Source: Ferruginibacter paludis
Lineage (GTDB): Bacteria > Bacteroidota > Bacteroidia > Chitinophagales > Chitinophagaceae
Length of the DNA: 64,000 nucleotides
Reading direction: 5' to 3'
NCBI RefSeq assembly: GCF_030409685.1
Contig: NZ_JAUFQJ010000007.1
Location: 434,001-498,000, forward strand
Made by a program: the position numbers and the translations under genes. The first letter of the stretch is position 1. Each line of letters begins with the position of its first letter. Positions 9,260 through 16,584 of this stretch are shown here, piece by piece. The notes below the pieces were generated by a model. It had not been told where the DNA came from, made no database searches, and saw only the letters and a program-made list of their open reading frames with translations.

Positions 9260-9661
9260 TTACTGAAGTTTGTATTTGGTTACTTTGACTTTCTCAGCGG
9301 CTCTCTGCGCATTTTCCTGTACACAAAAACTCACGATCTTTTTTATCAACTCCAGCGGAGGCGGCTGATCCATCGGAAACAGAATGGCGCCTTTTGAAGT
9401 AGCATACATGGAGAGTTCTTCCTTAAAATGTGCAATGCACGATCCGGAAGGATATAAGCCAATATGACTGCGGTGAGCTGAAAAATAGACAAGCATACCA
9501 TGATATTTGAAGGCGGGCATCTGGTAGCTGATTACTTCCTCTGCTTCCGGCGCTGCACTTATAATAGCAGAACGGAACAGTTTTAGCAATCGTTGTATTC
9601 TTTCTGGAAAGCCAGTTATATAATCATCAATGCCGTGTTGTTTGGCGGTTACTGTCTTCAT
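9260..9661 (-). CDS. DUF1801 (YdhG-like) domain protein
   Basis: Small cytoplasmic protein of 133 residues from the ATG at 9661 (an upstream in-frame start at 9682 would add seven residues with no family support). It matches the DUF1801/YdhG fold: the helix IDDYITGFPERIQRLLKLFRSAI, then PEAEEVISYQMPAFKYHGMLVYFSAHRSHIGLYP, which is the family core. A Bacillus homologue has been described as a frataxin-like iron chaperone, but most members have no known function. No operon partner is evident. Function is uncertain; family membership is clear. Confidence 0.8.
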   Translation of the reverse strand: MKTVTAKQHGIDDYITGFPERIQRLLKLFRSAIISAAPEAEEVISYQMPAFKYHGMLVYFSAHRSHIGLYPSGSCIAHFKEELSMYATSKGAILFPMDQPPPLELIKKIVSFCVQENAQRAAEKVKVTKYKLQ

Positions 9662-9998
9662 ATTGCAGCAGTTTAAGACCATAGTCTATCCGTATTGCAA
9701 TTTACTGTGTTCCATATGCAGGCATGCGCCGTTTATCATGTATATAGTGCCATACAAAAAAATATTCCAAGGTTGCAACTGCTGAGAATAAACCCGTATG
9801 AAATAATCAACGCAATATGATTTTGTTCAGCAGAAAATAATGTGTGTAAATTCCGGAGTGGCGCAAAATGGTAAATTCCAAAACAAAATTTTCGGCACCT
9901 GTGTTATCAGCACAACCAACATCATTTGAAGTAACTGTCGGCGATTAATGTTTTATAACTTCCCTGAAGTAAGTTATGTGAACTAAATTAAGTGAGAC
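9662..9998. other. Intergenic region without a recognisable gene
   Basis: No convincing ORF or RNA was seen in these 337 bases. The only structure noted is an imperfect short inverted repeat (TAACTT ... AAGTTA, about 9957-9977) just past the stop of the DODA-type dioxygenase gene; it has no T run. Confidence 0.5.
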
Positions 9999-10880
9999 TT
10001 AACCCAGCTTAACAGATGTCATCGTTAATGAACCTGCTACAGCTTTATCATTAAAAAAATCGGTGTTATCATTTTCGCCTTTCAATCCAAGGGTATATAG
10101 CAGCGGCAAATAATGTTCAGGAGTTGGTATTGCCAACCGGCCTTCTTTACCCAAACTTTCATAATTAATCAGGGGGTTAAAATCGCCCGATGATATCAGG
10201 TCTTTAAATTTTTCATTCAGTTGCAAGGCCCAGTCGTATCCATAGGCAGGGCCGTCTATTTTATCCCACGCTACCATACCCAGGTTGTGCACCATGTTGC
10301 CGCTGCCAATAATCAGTACGCCTTTTTTGCGCAGGCTGTATAGTTCTTTCGCAAGGTCGTAGTGGTACCGGGCACCTTTTGAATAATCAATGCTTAATTG
10401 TAAAACAGGGATGTTGGCTGCGGGATACATGTGCCGAACGATGGTCCAGGTGCCATGATCCAAACCCCAGTCGTGATCCTGCAAAACGGGTGTTGTATGA
10501 ATCAATGTGGCGGTTTCCAGGGCCAAAGACGGGTTCCCGGGGGCAGGATATTGTACATCAAATAAGGCTTTGGGAAAACCTCCAAAATCGTGAATTGTTT
10601 TAGGGAAATCCATTGCCGTGATACGGGTGCCTTTTGTAAACCAATGTGCGGATACTACCAGAACAGCCGATGGAGTAGGGATCTCTTTGGCCATCTTAGT
10701 CCAACGCTGGCTGAATTCATTGTCCTCTATGCCATTCATGGGTGAACCATGACCGATAAAAAGCACCGGCATGCGGTGGGCCTGTTCTTTTAAATCACTG
10801 GTAAACTTATTAAATGTTGATAACCCGGGCATAATAAATCCTCCTGTTATAATTGAATGTATAAATTTTTTTCTGTTCAT
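9999..10880 (-). CDS. ygiD: 4,5-DOPA-extradiol-dioxygenase-like class III dioxygenase (YgiD family)
   Basis: Member of the YgiD/DODA branch of class III ring-cleaving dioxygenases, which open catechol rings such as DOPA. It has 293 residues with a hydrophobic or Tat-like N-terminus (NRKKFIHSIITGGFIMPG), which is unusual because YgiD is cytoplasmic in enterobacteria, so export is possible. Family motifs: PVLFIGHGSPMNGIEDNEFSQ, VLVVSAHWFTKGTRI, TIHDFGGFPKALFDVQYPAPG, HDWGLDHGTWTIVRHMYP, VLIIGSGNMVHNLG, and the C-terminal PTPEHYLPLLYTLG. The metal-binding histidines of these motifs are present. The natural substrate is not known. It may share a transcript with the nitroreductase upstream (56 bases). 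Confidence 0.88.
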   Translation of the reverse strand: MNRKKFIHSIITGGFIMPGLSTFNKFTSDLKEQAHRMPVLFIGHGSPMNGIEDNEFSQRWTKMAKEIPTPSAVLVVSAHWFTKGTRITAMDFPKTIHDFGGFPKALFDVQYPAPGNPSLALETATLIHTTPVLQDHDWGLDHGTWTIVRHMYPAANIPVLQLSIDYSKGARYHYDLAKELYSLRKKGVLIIGSGNMVHNLGMVAWDKIDGPAYGYDWALQLNEKFKDLISSGDFNPLINYESLGKEGRLAIPTPEHYLPLLYTLGLKGENDNTDFFNDKAVAGSLTMTSVKLG

Positions 10881-10936
10881 AACTGTTGCAGCCAGGCTGT
10901 TTTACTGTGATGGCTTACAAGAATACGCAACAATTT

Positions 10937-11527
10937 TTAGTTTTTACCGTGCGCTGTTTGCCGGATAATTTCACTCAACGGTTTACGGATCCTGGGCGTC
11001 AGTTCCCTTGTTTTAAAAGGCTCCTCTAGTTTTTCTGCTTCATCCGCGTAGCCTAATGCGATGATTACAACCGGTACAATATCGGCTTCCAATTGTAATA
11101 ATGCGGCCACCTTCGCTCTGTCGAAGCCACCCATCAGATGTGTATAGATATCCATGCTATTGGCCTGCAGGGTTAACAACATATTGGCAGCACCTACATC
11201 ATGCTGTGCGCTGCCGTTTGGCGTAATACCATCGGCAAAAGTTGTTTTTGCAAGGCTTACCACAAAAGCAGACGCTTGTTTGTTCCACGGTTTGTTTCCC
11301 GCTGCAAGGGTATCAAAAAGCTGGTCAAATAACGGGGTACCTTTCTGTGCCGCTACATACCGCCATGGCTGTTCATTAATAGCACTGAAAGACCAGGTAG
11401 CAGCTTCCAGGATCGTATTAAGGTTATCGTTTGTTATGGGTTCGCCTGAAAAGCTTCTCGGGCTCCACCTGTTTTTAATACTGTCTGCTACAGGGTAATG
11501 GGTTAGAGCTGTTTTAAGATGTTTCAT
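10937..11527 (-). CDS. Nitroreductase family flavoprotein
   Basis: FMN-dependent NAD(P)H oxidoreductase-like protein of 196 residues, close to the usual length. Visible features: KNRWSPRSFSGEPI (FMN phosphate-binding RxSxR-like start), ILEAATWSFSAINEQPWRYVA, a central helix-rich dimer region, and the C-terminal VPVVIIALGYADEAEKLEEPFK. The substrate is unknown; the family reduces nitroaromatics, quinones and enones. It lies upstream of the YgiD-like dioxygenase on the same strand, so both might act on aromatic compounds; that link is inference from position only. Confidence 0.88.
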   Translation of the reverse strand: MKHLKTALTHYPVADSIKNRWSPRSFSGEPITNDNLNTILEAATWSFSAINEQPWRYVAAQKGTPLFDQLFDTLAAGNKPWNKQASAFVVSLAKTTFADGITPNGSAQHDVGAANMLLTLQANSMDIYTHLMGGFDRAKVAALLQLEADIVPVVIIALGYADEAEKLEEPFKTRELTPRIRKPLSEIIRQTAHGKN

Positions 11528-11639
11528 GCATTATATTTTTTTAAAAATTTTGTTCGATAAAATATCTCCGGCGTTTGCAGGCTTTAATGTTGTGTATACA
11601 ACAACAAACAAATCACAAGGTTGAAAAAAGCAAGGACTG

Positions 11640-12056
11640 CTAAGCAAATACCTTCTGGTAGGGTTGATAGGTCTTAACAAAAAGAGGTTTGAGTGTTAAC
11701 CATGCCAGCGCCGGAAAAAAGTGCATGGGCACAACCAGGCCGGGGAAAAGCTCAGGTGTTTCGATGGTTACGGGTAAACGGAACCCGAATGCAGGAACTA
11801 TGCTTGCAAAAGATAACACTGCAAACAGCAGGTTAAAAACAATTTCTGTATTATTCCTCAGCCATTTATTCAGGAGCCAAAAACCTGTGCCAGCTATTAG
11901 GCCGCTGATAATATTTATTACAATAATATTGAACGGTTTTACAATGAGGGCAAAATTTTCACCAAGCGAAGCGGCATATACTTTTTGATAGATGATGGAT
12001 GCAATAGCCGACAACAAGCCAGACACAGCACCCAGTAGTAATAATTTTTTATACAT
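11640..12056 (-). CDS. Small four-helix membrane protein of unknown function
   Basis: A 138-residue protein with four predicted transmembrane segments (about 5-28, 43-63, 72-92 and 105-122). The start LLLGAVSGLLSAIASIIYQKVY and the PFNIIVINIISGLIAGTGFWLL segment resemble small DUF6069-like membrane proteins of Bacteroidota, but I do not recognise it with certainty. It follows the two YceI genes by 11 bases on the same strand. YceI-like proteins in many bacteria sit beside membrane proteins such as b-type cytochromes, so co-transcription is likely; no heme-ligand pattern is clear here. Confidence 0.65.
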   Translation of the reverse strand: MYKKLLLLGAVSGLLSAIASIIYQKVYAASLGENFALIVKPFNIIVINIISGLIAGTGFWLLNKWLRNNTEIVFNLLFAVLSFASIVPAFGFRLPVTIETPELFPGLVVPMHFFPALAWLTLKPLFVKTYQPYQKVFA

Positions 12057-12067
12057 TTTATTTTAGT

Positions 12068-12598
12068 TTATTTTATAACCGGCAGGGATACTGTTACTTT
12101 AATCACATCACCAACTTCTCCGCCTGCGGCACCTATTTTAAAGTCATTCCTGTTGATGTTAAAATTTCCTTCAAACAAGGCACCCGTGGTTGTTTTTTTA
12201 AAGGTAAAAGGTAAACTCACTTCTTTGCTGATGCCATGTGCCTGCAACAAACCAGTAGCAGCGTAGCCGGCCCCGGCTTTTACAATTTTAGTAGAAGTGA
12301 ATTTGATGGCAGGATACTTTGCAGCATCAAACCATTCTGCGCTTTTTGCATGTTTATTTTGCATGCCGTTACCCGTGTTGATAGTATTAATATCAATAGC
12401 AATATCAAATTTTGAAGCAGCAAGGCTTTGATCATCAAATAAAATATTGCCGCTTATATTTTTAAAAATGCCGCTTACCCCGTTGGTAGCAAATACGATG
12501 CTGTAGCCATCTGCAATTTTCCAGCTTGTTACTGTTGTGAAAGCAAACATTGCTGCCAGTATTATCGTTGCGGAAAAGCCAATGAATATTTTTTTCAT
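12068..12598 (-). CDS. YceI family lipocalin-like periplasmic protein (copy B)
   Basis: Exported 176-residue protein with signal peptide (IILAAMFAFTTVTS). The YceI fold is an extended lipocalin barrel that binds long isoprenoid or other amphiphilic chains. Family features: a central DIAIDINTINTGNGMQNKHAKSAEWFDAAKYPAIKFTST and the later LQAHGISKEVSLPFTF strand. It lies 92 bases downstream of a second, diverged YceI gene and just upstream of a small membrane protein gene; all three are likely one operon. The ligand is unknown; quinone or isoprenoid handling is the family expectation. Confidence 0.88.
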   Translation of the reverse strand: MKKIFIGFSATIILAAMFAFTTVTSWKIADGYSIVFATNGVSGIFKNISGNILFDDQSLAASKFDIAIDINTINTGNGMQNKHAKSAEWFDAAKYPAIKFTSTKIVKAGAGYAATGLLQAHGISKEVSLPFTFKKTTTGALFEGNFNINRNDFKIGAAGGEVGDVIKVTVSLPVIK

Positions 12599-12690
12599 AC
12601 AATTTTTTTTTAGAACTGCCAGGCTCCCGGCAGTGCCTTAATGTTAAAAACAGGGGCTGACAAAAGCACCAGCCCTTGTTTGCTGATAAG

Positions 12691-13263
12691 TTATTTGCTG
12701 AATTCGCCGTCTGCCTTGATTGCTACTTCGTCGCTTACAACAGCGGTAGGAAAATTAGTTCCAACACCGAAATCTGTACGCTTGATAACACCGGTTACCT
12801 GGAAGCCACTGGTTGCTGCTTTGGACATTGGGTTGGTAGTTGTGCCTTTGTACAGAAGATCCAGGGTAACAGGTTTGGTAATGCCATGCAGGGTTAGGTT
12901 ACCTGTCAGTTTATATTTGTTTGCCCCCGCACCGGTGATGCCTGTGCTGATAAAAGTAAGTGTTGGAAATTTAGCTGCGTCGAAAAAATCAGGGCTTTTC
13001 AAATGGTTGTCTCTCATGTCCATGCCAGTATTAATAGTAGCGATGTCTGCTTTTAGCTCTATTACTGCATCACTAAAATCCGCTTTTTCTGCTTTAATCG
13101 TTACATCAAAATCTTTAATAAAACCTGTTTGTTCGGAGATGCCCAGGTGAGTAACGGAAAATCCAAGGCGGGAATGCGCTTTATCCTGTTTCCATGTTTC
13201 AATGGCTTTAAAAGAAGAAAAGACTGCTACTGCAGCTACCAAAAGAATGCTTAATTTTTTCAT
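12691..13263 (-). CDS. YceI family lipocalin-like periplasmic protein (copy A)
   Basis: Exported 190-residue protein, first gene of the YceI operon. The signal peptide covers about residues 1-20 (SILLVAAVAVFSSFKA). Family core: WKQDKAHSRLGFSVTHLGISEQTGFIKDFD, IATINTGMDMRDNHLKSPDFFDAAKFPTLTF and the LTLHGITKPVTLDLLY strand. This copy is closer to the classical YceI pattern (kaHSrlgFsvtHlg) than the downstream copy, so the pair is an old duplication. A promoter-like TAGCTTTG lies about 55 bases before the ATG. Confidence 0.9.
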   Translation of the reverse strand: MKKLSILLVAAVAVFSSFKAIETWKQDKAHSRLGFSVTHLGISEQTGFIKDFDVTIKAEKADFSDAVIELKADIATINTGMDMRDNHLKSPDFFDAAKFPTLTFISTGITGAGANKYKLTGNLTLHGITKPVTLDLLYKGTTTNPMSKAATSGFQVTGVIKRTDFGVGTNFPTAVVSDEVAIKADGEFSK

Positions 13264-13318
13264 GTTGTGTTTTTGTTTTTTTTAATTAGAATTTTACTGT
13301 TGATGATTTTTGATACTG

Positions 13319-13326
13319 CAAAGCTA
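13319..13326 (-). promoter_or_regulatory. Candidate -7 element before the YceI operon
   Basis: The minus-strand sequence TAGCTTTG exactly matches the Bacteroidota -7 consensus TAnnTTTG. It lies 56 bases before the ATG of YceI copy A. No clear TTG element was found at the expected distance, so this is weaker than the other promoter calls. Confidence 0.35.
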
Positions 13327-13404
13327 TTAAGCGGATTACTTTTTTTTATTGAGGATAAGCAAGAAATAGTGTTGATAAAAATCAACAGATTTAGTTAAAT
13401 TGCT

Positions 13405-14004
13405 TTAACATTTTGGATCACTGCTTCCAGGTTGTAACATGTTGGGCGTTAATGAAAGCAATTCTTTTTTTACATTTTCAACACCGGAATTTTTAAATAT
13501 TCCGGCAACTGTATCAAGCGTATTTTGCTCTCTGCTGTAAATCTCAATATTTTCAATAGCATTTGTTTTAAGACCTTTGTCGCAGCGTGCAGTGGCAAAT
13601 TTTATTAAAGCTATTTTTGTGTTAGGAAGTATGTCCCTGATCAAATCAATTTGCTGAGTTGAAGAAATACCTTTGTCACCGGAGTTGCTATTACCGTCAT
13701 CATAAACACTGATTAGTAACTTTTGATTTGCGACGGCTTTAATATACCCGGCAACTTCCAGTTGTTCCTCTAAGTCTGGCGTCAATATAATTATATCGGC
13801 TTCCCAGGCGCAGTTAAAGGAGCATTCCATTGCTTCTGCTACGCAGTCACAGGCAGTGTTATTTAACTCCTGCGCCAACTCCCGGGCTTGTATAATATTT
13901 TTATCACACAGCAATAGCTGATATCTGCATGCCAGCAACGAAACCGCTGCAAGCCTGCCATTTTTTCCAGTACCGATGAGTGCGATTGTTTCTTTTATAT
14001 GCAT
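13405..14004 (-). CDS. NAD(P)-binding Rossmann-fold protein, F420-reductase/ProC-like
   Basis: A 199-residue cytoplasmic protein with an N-terminal dinucleotide-binding fold: ETIALIGTGKNGRLAAVSLLAC carries GxGxxG, followed by an acidic strand end (LLLCDKN) that favours NAD over NADP. ADIIILTPDLEEQLEVAGYIK resembles the second half of the domain in NADPH:F420 oxidoreductase and pyrroline-5-carboxylate reductase-like proteins. The substrate-binding half is short and unlike the better-known families. It has unusually many cysteines around 53-70. It lies downstream of the Crp/Fnr gene on the same strand (174-base gap). Enzyme activity cannot be named. Confidence 0.6.
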   Translation of the reverse strand: MHIKETIALIGTGKNGRLAAVSLLACRYQLLLCDKNIIQARELAQELNNTACDCVAEAMECSFNCAWEADIIILTPDLEEQLEVAGYIKAVANQKLLISVYDDGNSNSGDKGISSTQQIDLIRDILPNTKIALIKFATARCDKGLKTNAIENIEIYSREQNTLDTVAGIFKNSGVENVKKELLSLTPNMLQPGSSDPKC

Positions 14005-14178
14005 AGCTGATGTATTTCAGTGGCCGTTACTTTTTCAGGCGTTGATTGAGTATTGCGCCCGATAGCAATAACGCGGCGATTGATAGCGCAAAATTAATCC
14101 AGGCTACACCAACAGGTATTGAGATTAGACAAGAAATACCGTTGATAAATATCAATGGTGTCGAAATAAAAGAAGAAA

Positions 14179-14760
14179 TTACTTTGGAAGTGTCATTTGC
14201 TTTTTTGCACGGCTCAACGTTTCGGGTGTGAGACCCAGGTACGAAGCAATCATGTGTTGGGGCACTCTTTGAACAATGTCAGGATATTTATCCAGCAGTT
14301 TATTGTACCGTTCCTCGGTTGAAAGTGTTACCATATGCGACCATCTTCTCTCAAGTGCGATGTACGCATTCTGCATTTGCAAAAAAGAAAATTCAAGAAA
14401 TTTAGGAATCTGCCTTCTCACTTCTTTTAGCCCATCATTATTTATCAACAACAATTCACAGTCTTCCAGTGCATCAATATTATACCTTGAAGGCTCTCCT
14501 GTAATAAAACTGTAGAGGTCTGCAATCCACCAACCCTCCAGCGCAAATTGTACCACCTGGTCATTACCTTTCTCATTTACAGAATACGATCTTAATAAAC
14601 CTTTTTCTACAAAAATGCTGTATTTGCATACATCGCCTTCCTGTAAAATAAACTGTTTCTTTCTTAGTTTCTTTGGCTTAAGGTAGTTCTTGAAAATAGC
14701 CTCTTCATCGGCAGTCAGGTGAATTACTTCGTTGATTTTTTTAAAAAATACCTCATACAT
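14179..14760 (-). CDS. Crp/Fnr family transcriptional regulator
   Basis: A 193-residue regulator of the Bacteroidota Crp/Fnr subgroup. The cyclic-nucleotide-binding-like domain covers about 10-125 (KKQFILQEGDVCKYSIFVEKGLLRSYSVNEKGNDQVVQFALEG, ISF-type barrel), and a short winged-helix follows: STEERYNKLLDKYPDIVQRVPQHMIASYLGLTPETLSRAKKQ, with the recognition helix at the end. I chose the ATG at 14760 because the longer in-frame start at 14847 would translate a terminator hairpin. A TATTTTTG matching the -7 consensus sits only 7 bases before this ATG, so the mRNA might be nearly leaderless. The effector and targets are unknown. Confidence 0.9.
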   Translation of the reverse strand: MYEVFFKKINEVIHLTADEEAIFKNYLKPKKLRKKQFILQEGDVCKYSIFVEKGLLRSYSVNEKGNDQVVQFALEGWWIADLYSFITGEPSRYNIDALEDCELLLINNDGLKEVRRQIPKFLEFSFLQMQNAYIALERRWSHMVTLSTEERYNKLLDKYPDIVQRVPQHMIASYLGLTPETLSRAKKQMTLPK

Positions 14761-14826
14761 ACCCGACAAAAATAAACAAAGTTTGGCAAGGTTGAGTCGG
14801 AGGGTGATGCGGCAGCGCTCAAATAA

Positions 14827-14864
14827 AAATAGCGGTAGCTGTTTCATACGAGCAACCGCTATTT
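14827..14864 (-). terminator. Rho-independent terminator after the FISUMP lipoprotein gene
   Basis: A perfect 10-bp stem is formed by AAATAGCGGT (14827-14836) and ACCGCTATTT (14855-14864). Read on the minus strand the hairpin is followed by a T-rich run (TTTTTATTTG). It separates the lipoprotein gene at 14943-15884 from the Crp/Fnr gene. Confidence 0.8.
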
Positions 14865-14942
14865 AATTCAGCGAAAAAAATATGGAGATCAGGTAAAATG
14901 TATTTGCCAAGGCCGATCAACATGTGACCAATAACTTAGCAG

Positions 14943-15884
14943 TTAATTTCTAAGGCATCGTACTGACATGCCGCAACGTTTATCGTAGTAAAACATATAG
15001 CAATCATTGTAATCATATCCCAGACTTCTTTCAACACCTGTAGTTGCATTGTGTTCTTTTGATGTCCACCAAAAAGTGTTAGCCCCTAATAAAGCGTAAC
15101 CACCGAATTCTGAGCGATACCCCGCTGGTGTTCCGTTAAAACTTGTAATATTGGTTGCACCGGTATTGGGGCTAAGCCATAAGTCCATCGATTTTAGTTT
15201 GCCGCCAGCTTCAGGATCTCCGCCCAACGAATTTACCATTGCAGACCAATCATCTTTCGACGCAATGTGCCATCCTGCAGGGGCCAAACCCCGGGGATCA
15301 TTCACAGCATACCAATTATAAAGCTTACCATATGAAGTGTTATTGGTAGAATCGTTATTATAATAACACCATGCACCTGTTGTAAGGCTACTCCATACAG
15401 CTGGGTCTGTAACTTGTGGGATGGTGTCACCATTGCTATATGTAGTCACATCAAGATTGTGTAACATCCATGCTACGGTATCAATTTTATTTCCCGGAAC
15501 CGCAGTGGTAAAACTAAGTTCATTTCCATAGGCGGTACCCATGCTGTTAGTTGAATAACTCCTTAGGTAATACTTTGTATTATTACTAAGACCGGTTACT
15601 GAACTAATGAAACTTCCTGTTCCCGAACCATCAGTTGTAATGCTGTTATTTACGGTAGGAGCTGGGCTTGTACTCCAGCACACCCCCCTTGCTGTAATAG
15701 TACTGCCACCATCTGTGGTGATATTGTTGTGAACTTTCGCCACATCAAAACCAACATTTGTGACAGAATCTGTAGTTAGTACCGGGAGCGTTACAGCAGG
15801 TGTACTCTTTTCTTTTTTGCAGTTTACCAGCAGAATTACACAAAGTGATGCGCTGATAAGGCTGCGGAGGTGAATTTTTTTCAT
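14943..15884 (-). CDS. FISUMP-domain lipoprotein (Fibrobacter succinogenes major paralogous domain)
   Basis: Exported lipoprotein of 313 residues, lipobox LLVNC with cysteine near 22. After a short linker, residues of about 35-125 form a fibronectin-like repeat region (ITARGVCWSTSPAPTV, YYLRSYSTNSMGTAYGNELSF), common in Bacteroidota surface proteins. The C-terminal FISUMP domain (about 135-313) shows the hallmark WMLHNLDVTTYSNGD, GKLYNWYAVNDPRGLAPAGWHIAS, DDWSAMVNSLGG, GGKLKS, TSFNGTPAGYRS and the terminal CGMSVRCLRN. The biological role is unknown; such proteins are surface-exposed and often highly paralogous. It has its own promoter and terminator. Confidence 0.92.
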   Translation of the reverse strand: MKKIHLRSLISASLCVILLVNCKKEKSTPAVTLPVLTTDSVTNVGFDVAKVHNNITTDGGSTITARGVCWSTSPAPTVNNSITTDGSGTGSFISSVTGLSNNTKYYLRSYSTNSMGTAYGNELSFTTAVPGNKIDTVAWMLHNLDVTTYSNGDTIPQVTDPAVWSSLTTGAWCYYNNDSTNNTSYGKLYNWYAVNDPRGLAPAGWHIASKDDWSAMVNSLGGDPEAGGKLKSMDLWLSPNTGATNITSFNGTPAGYRSEFGGYALLGANTFWWTSKEHNATTGVERSLGYDYNDCYMFYYDKRCGMSVRCLRN

Positions 15885-15949
15885 GTGTTTCAGTTAAAGT
15901 GGTGATTATGTAGAGGATGTAGTTCCGCTTAATCTTAGTTTTTGTAAGT

Positions 15950-15978
15950 CAAACGTATAATATAAGTCATTATTACAA
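15950..15978 (-). promoter_or_regulatory. Bacteroidota-type promoter for the FISUMP lipoprotein
   Basis: On the minus strand TTG (15978-15976) precedes TACGTTTG (15957-15950) by 18 bases, a full match to the TTG/TAnnTTTG consensus. The leader would be about 60 bases. Confidence 0.55.
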
Positions 15979-16584
15979 CAAGTGCGTGCCAAATTTGTTA
16001 TTTATGTGCTTTCAAAAAGCCACAAGGTCTGAAACCTTTGCCAGCAGGGAGTTTTTCGAAAAATCCCAGAGTAGGAATATTGTTAAATAGGACAAATAAA
16101 ATATTCGAACATATCTTAAAGTGGGGAATTTTCACTACTGTTTAGTAGTTGTTATGCCCGCAACCTGATTGCTGTATCCATTTAATACGGGAATTCGATC
16201 ACTGTTATTACTGTTTTTTTGCATTTTAGTTTAGCCATAAATGTTTAAATAGCCTCGGTGGAAATTACTTTGGTCAGTCACAATCACCACCCATTTTCCG
16301 TAATTGGTATAGCACCCGCAGACTAATTAGTTTCCCCAAATTTGAAACTTGGAAAAGCACTTTTTATTATAATGTGTCAGTTCAACACAATGAAATTATT
16401 GACAAATTAAATTTACCGCTGTTTTAAAAGTGTAAACAGCAACAGTATTGCTATATTCGCAAACGCATAAAGGATGGTCTGTCTGCCGGTTAAAATAACC
16501 AATGTGACACATCCAAATGCCATCACCGATTTTAATAAAATTCAACGATTTGTAAAACCTTTTAATACTTAAACTAAAATCAAC
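15979..16584. other. Non-coding gap with a REP-like hairpin
   Basis: This divergent intergenic region carries no convincing ORF. Bases 16020-16040 hold an imperfect palindrome (CCACAAGGTCTGAAACCTTTG) resembling the REP-like palindromes around the transposase at 35.8 kb. It is followed at 16047-16067 by a second near-palindrome (GGGAGTTTTTCGAAAAATCCC has one central mismatch pair). The remainder up to 16584 is AT-rich and shows nothing I recognise; it should contain the promoter of the ThuA fusion gene. Confidence 0.5.

Noticed and set aside
9161..9397. Plus-strand TTG-start ORF with a CPAC zinc-ribbon-like motif
   Set aside because: It runs antisense through the C-terminal part of the DUF1801 gene and has only one CxxC pair; the overlap explains the open frame.
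14761..14847. N-terminal extension of the Crp/Fnr regulator to 14847
   Set aside because: It would translate one arm of the terminator of the upstream lipoprotein gene, and the family begins near MYEVFFKK.
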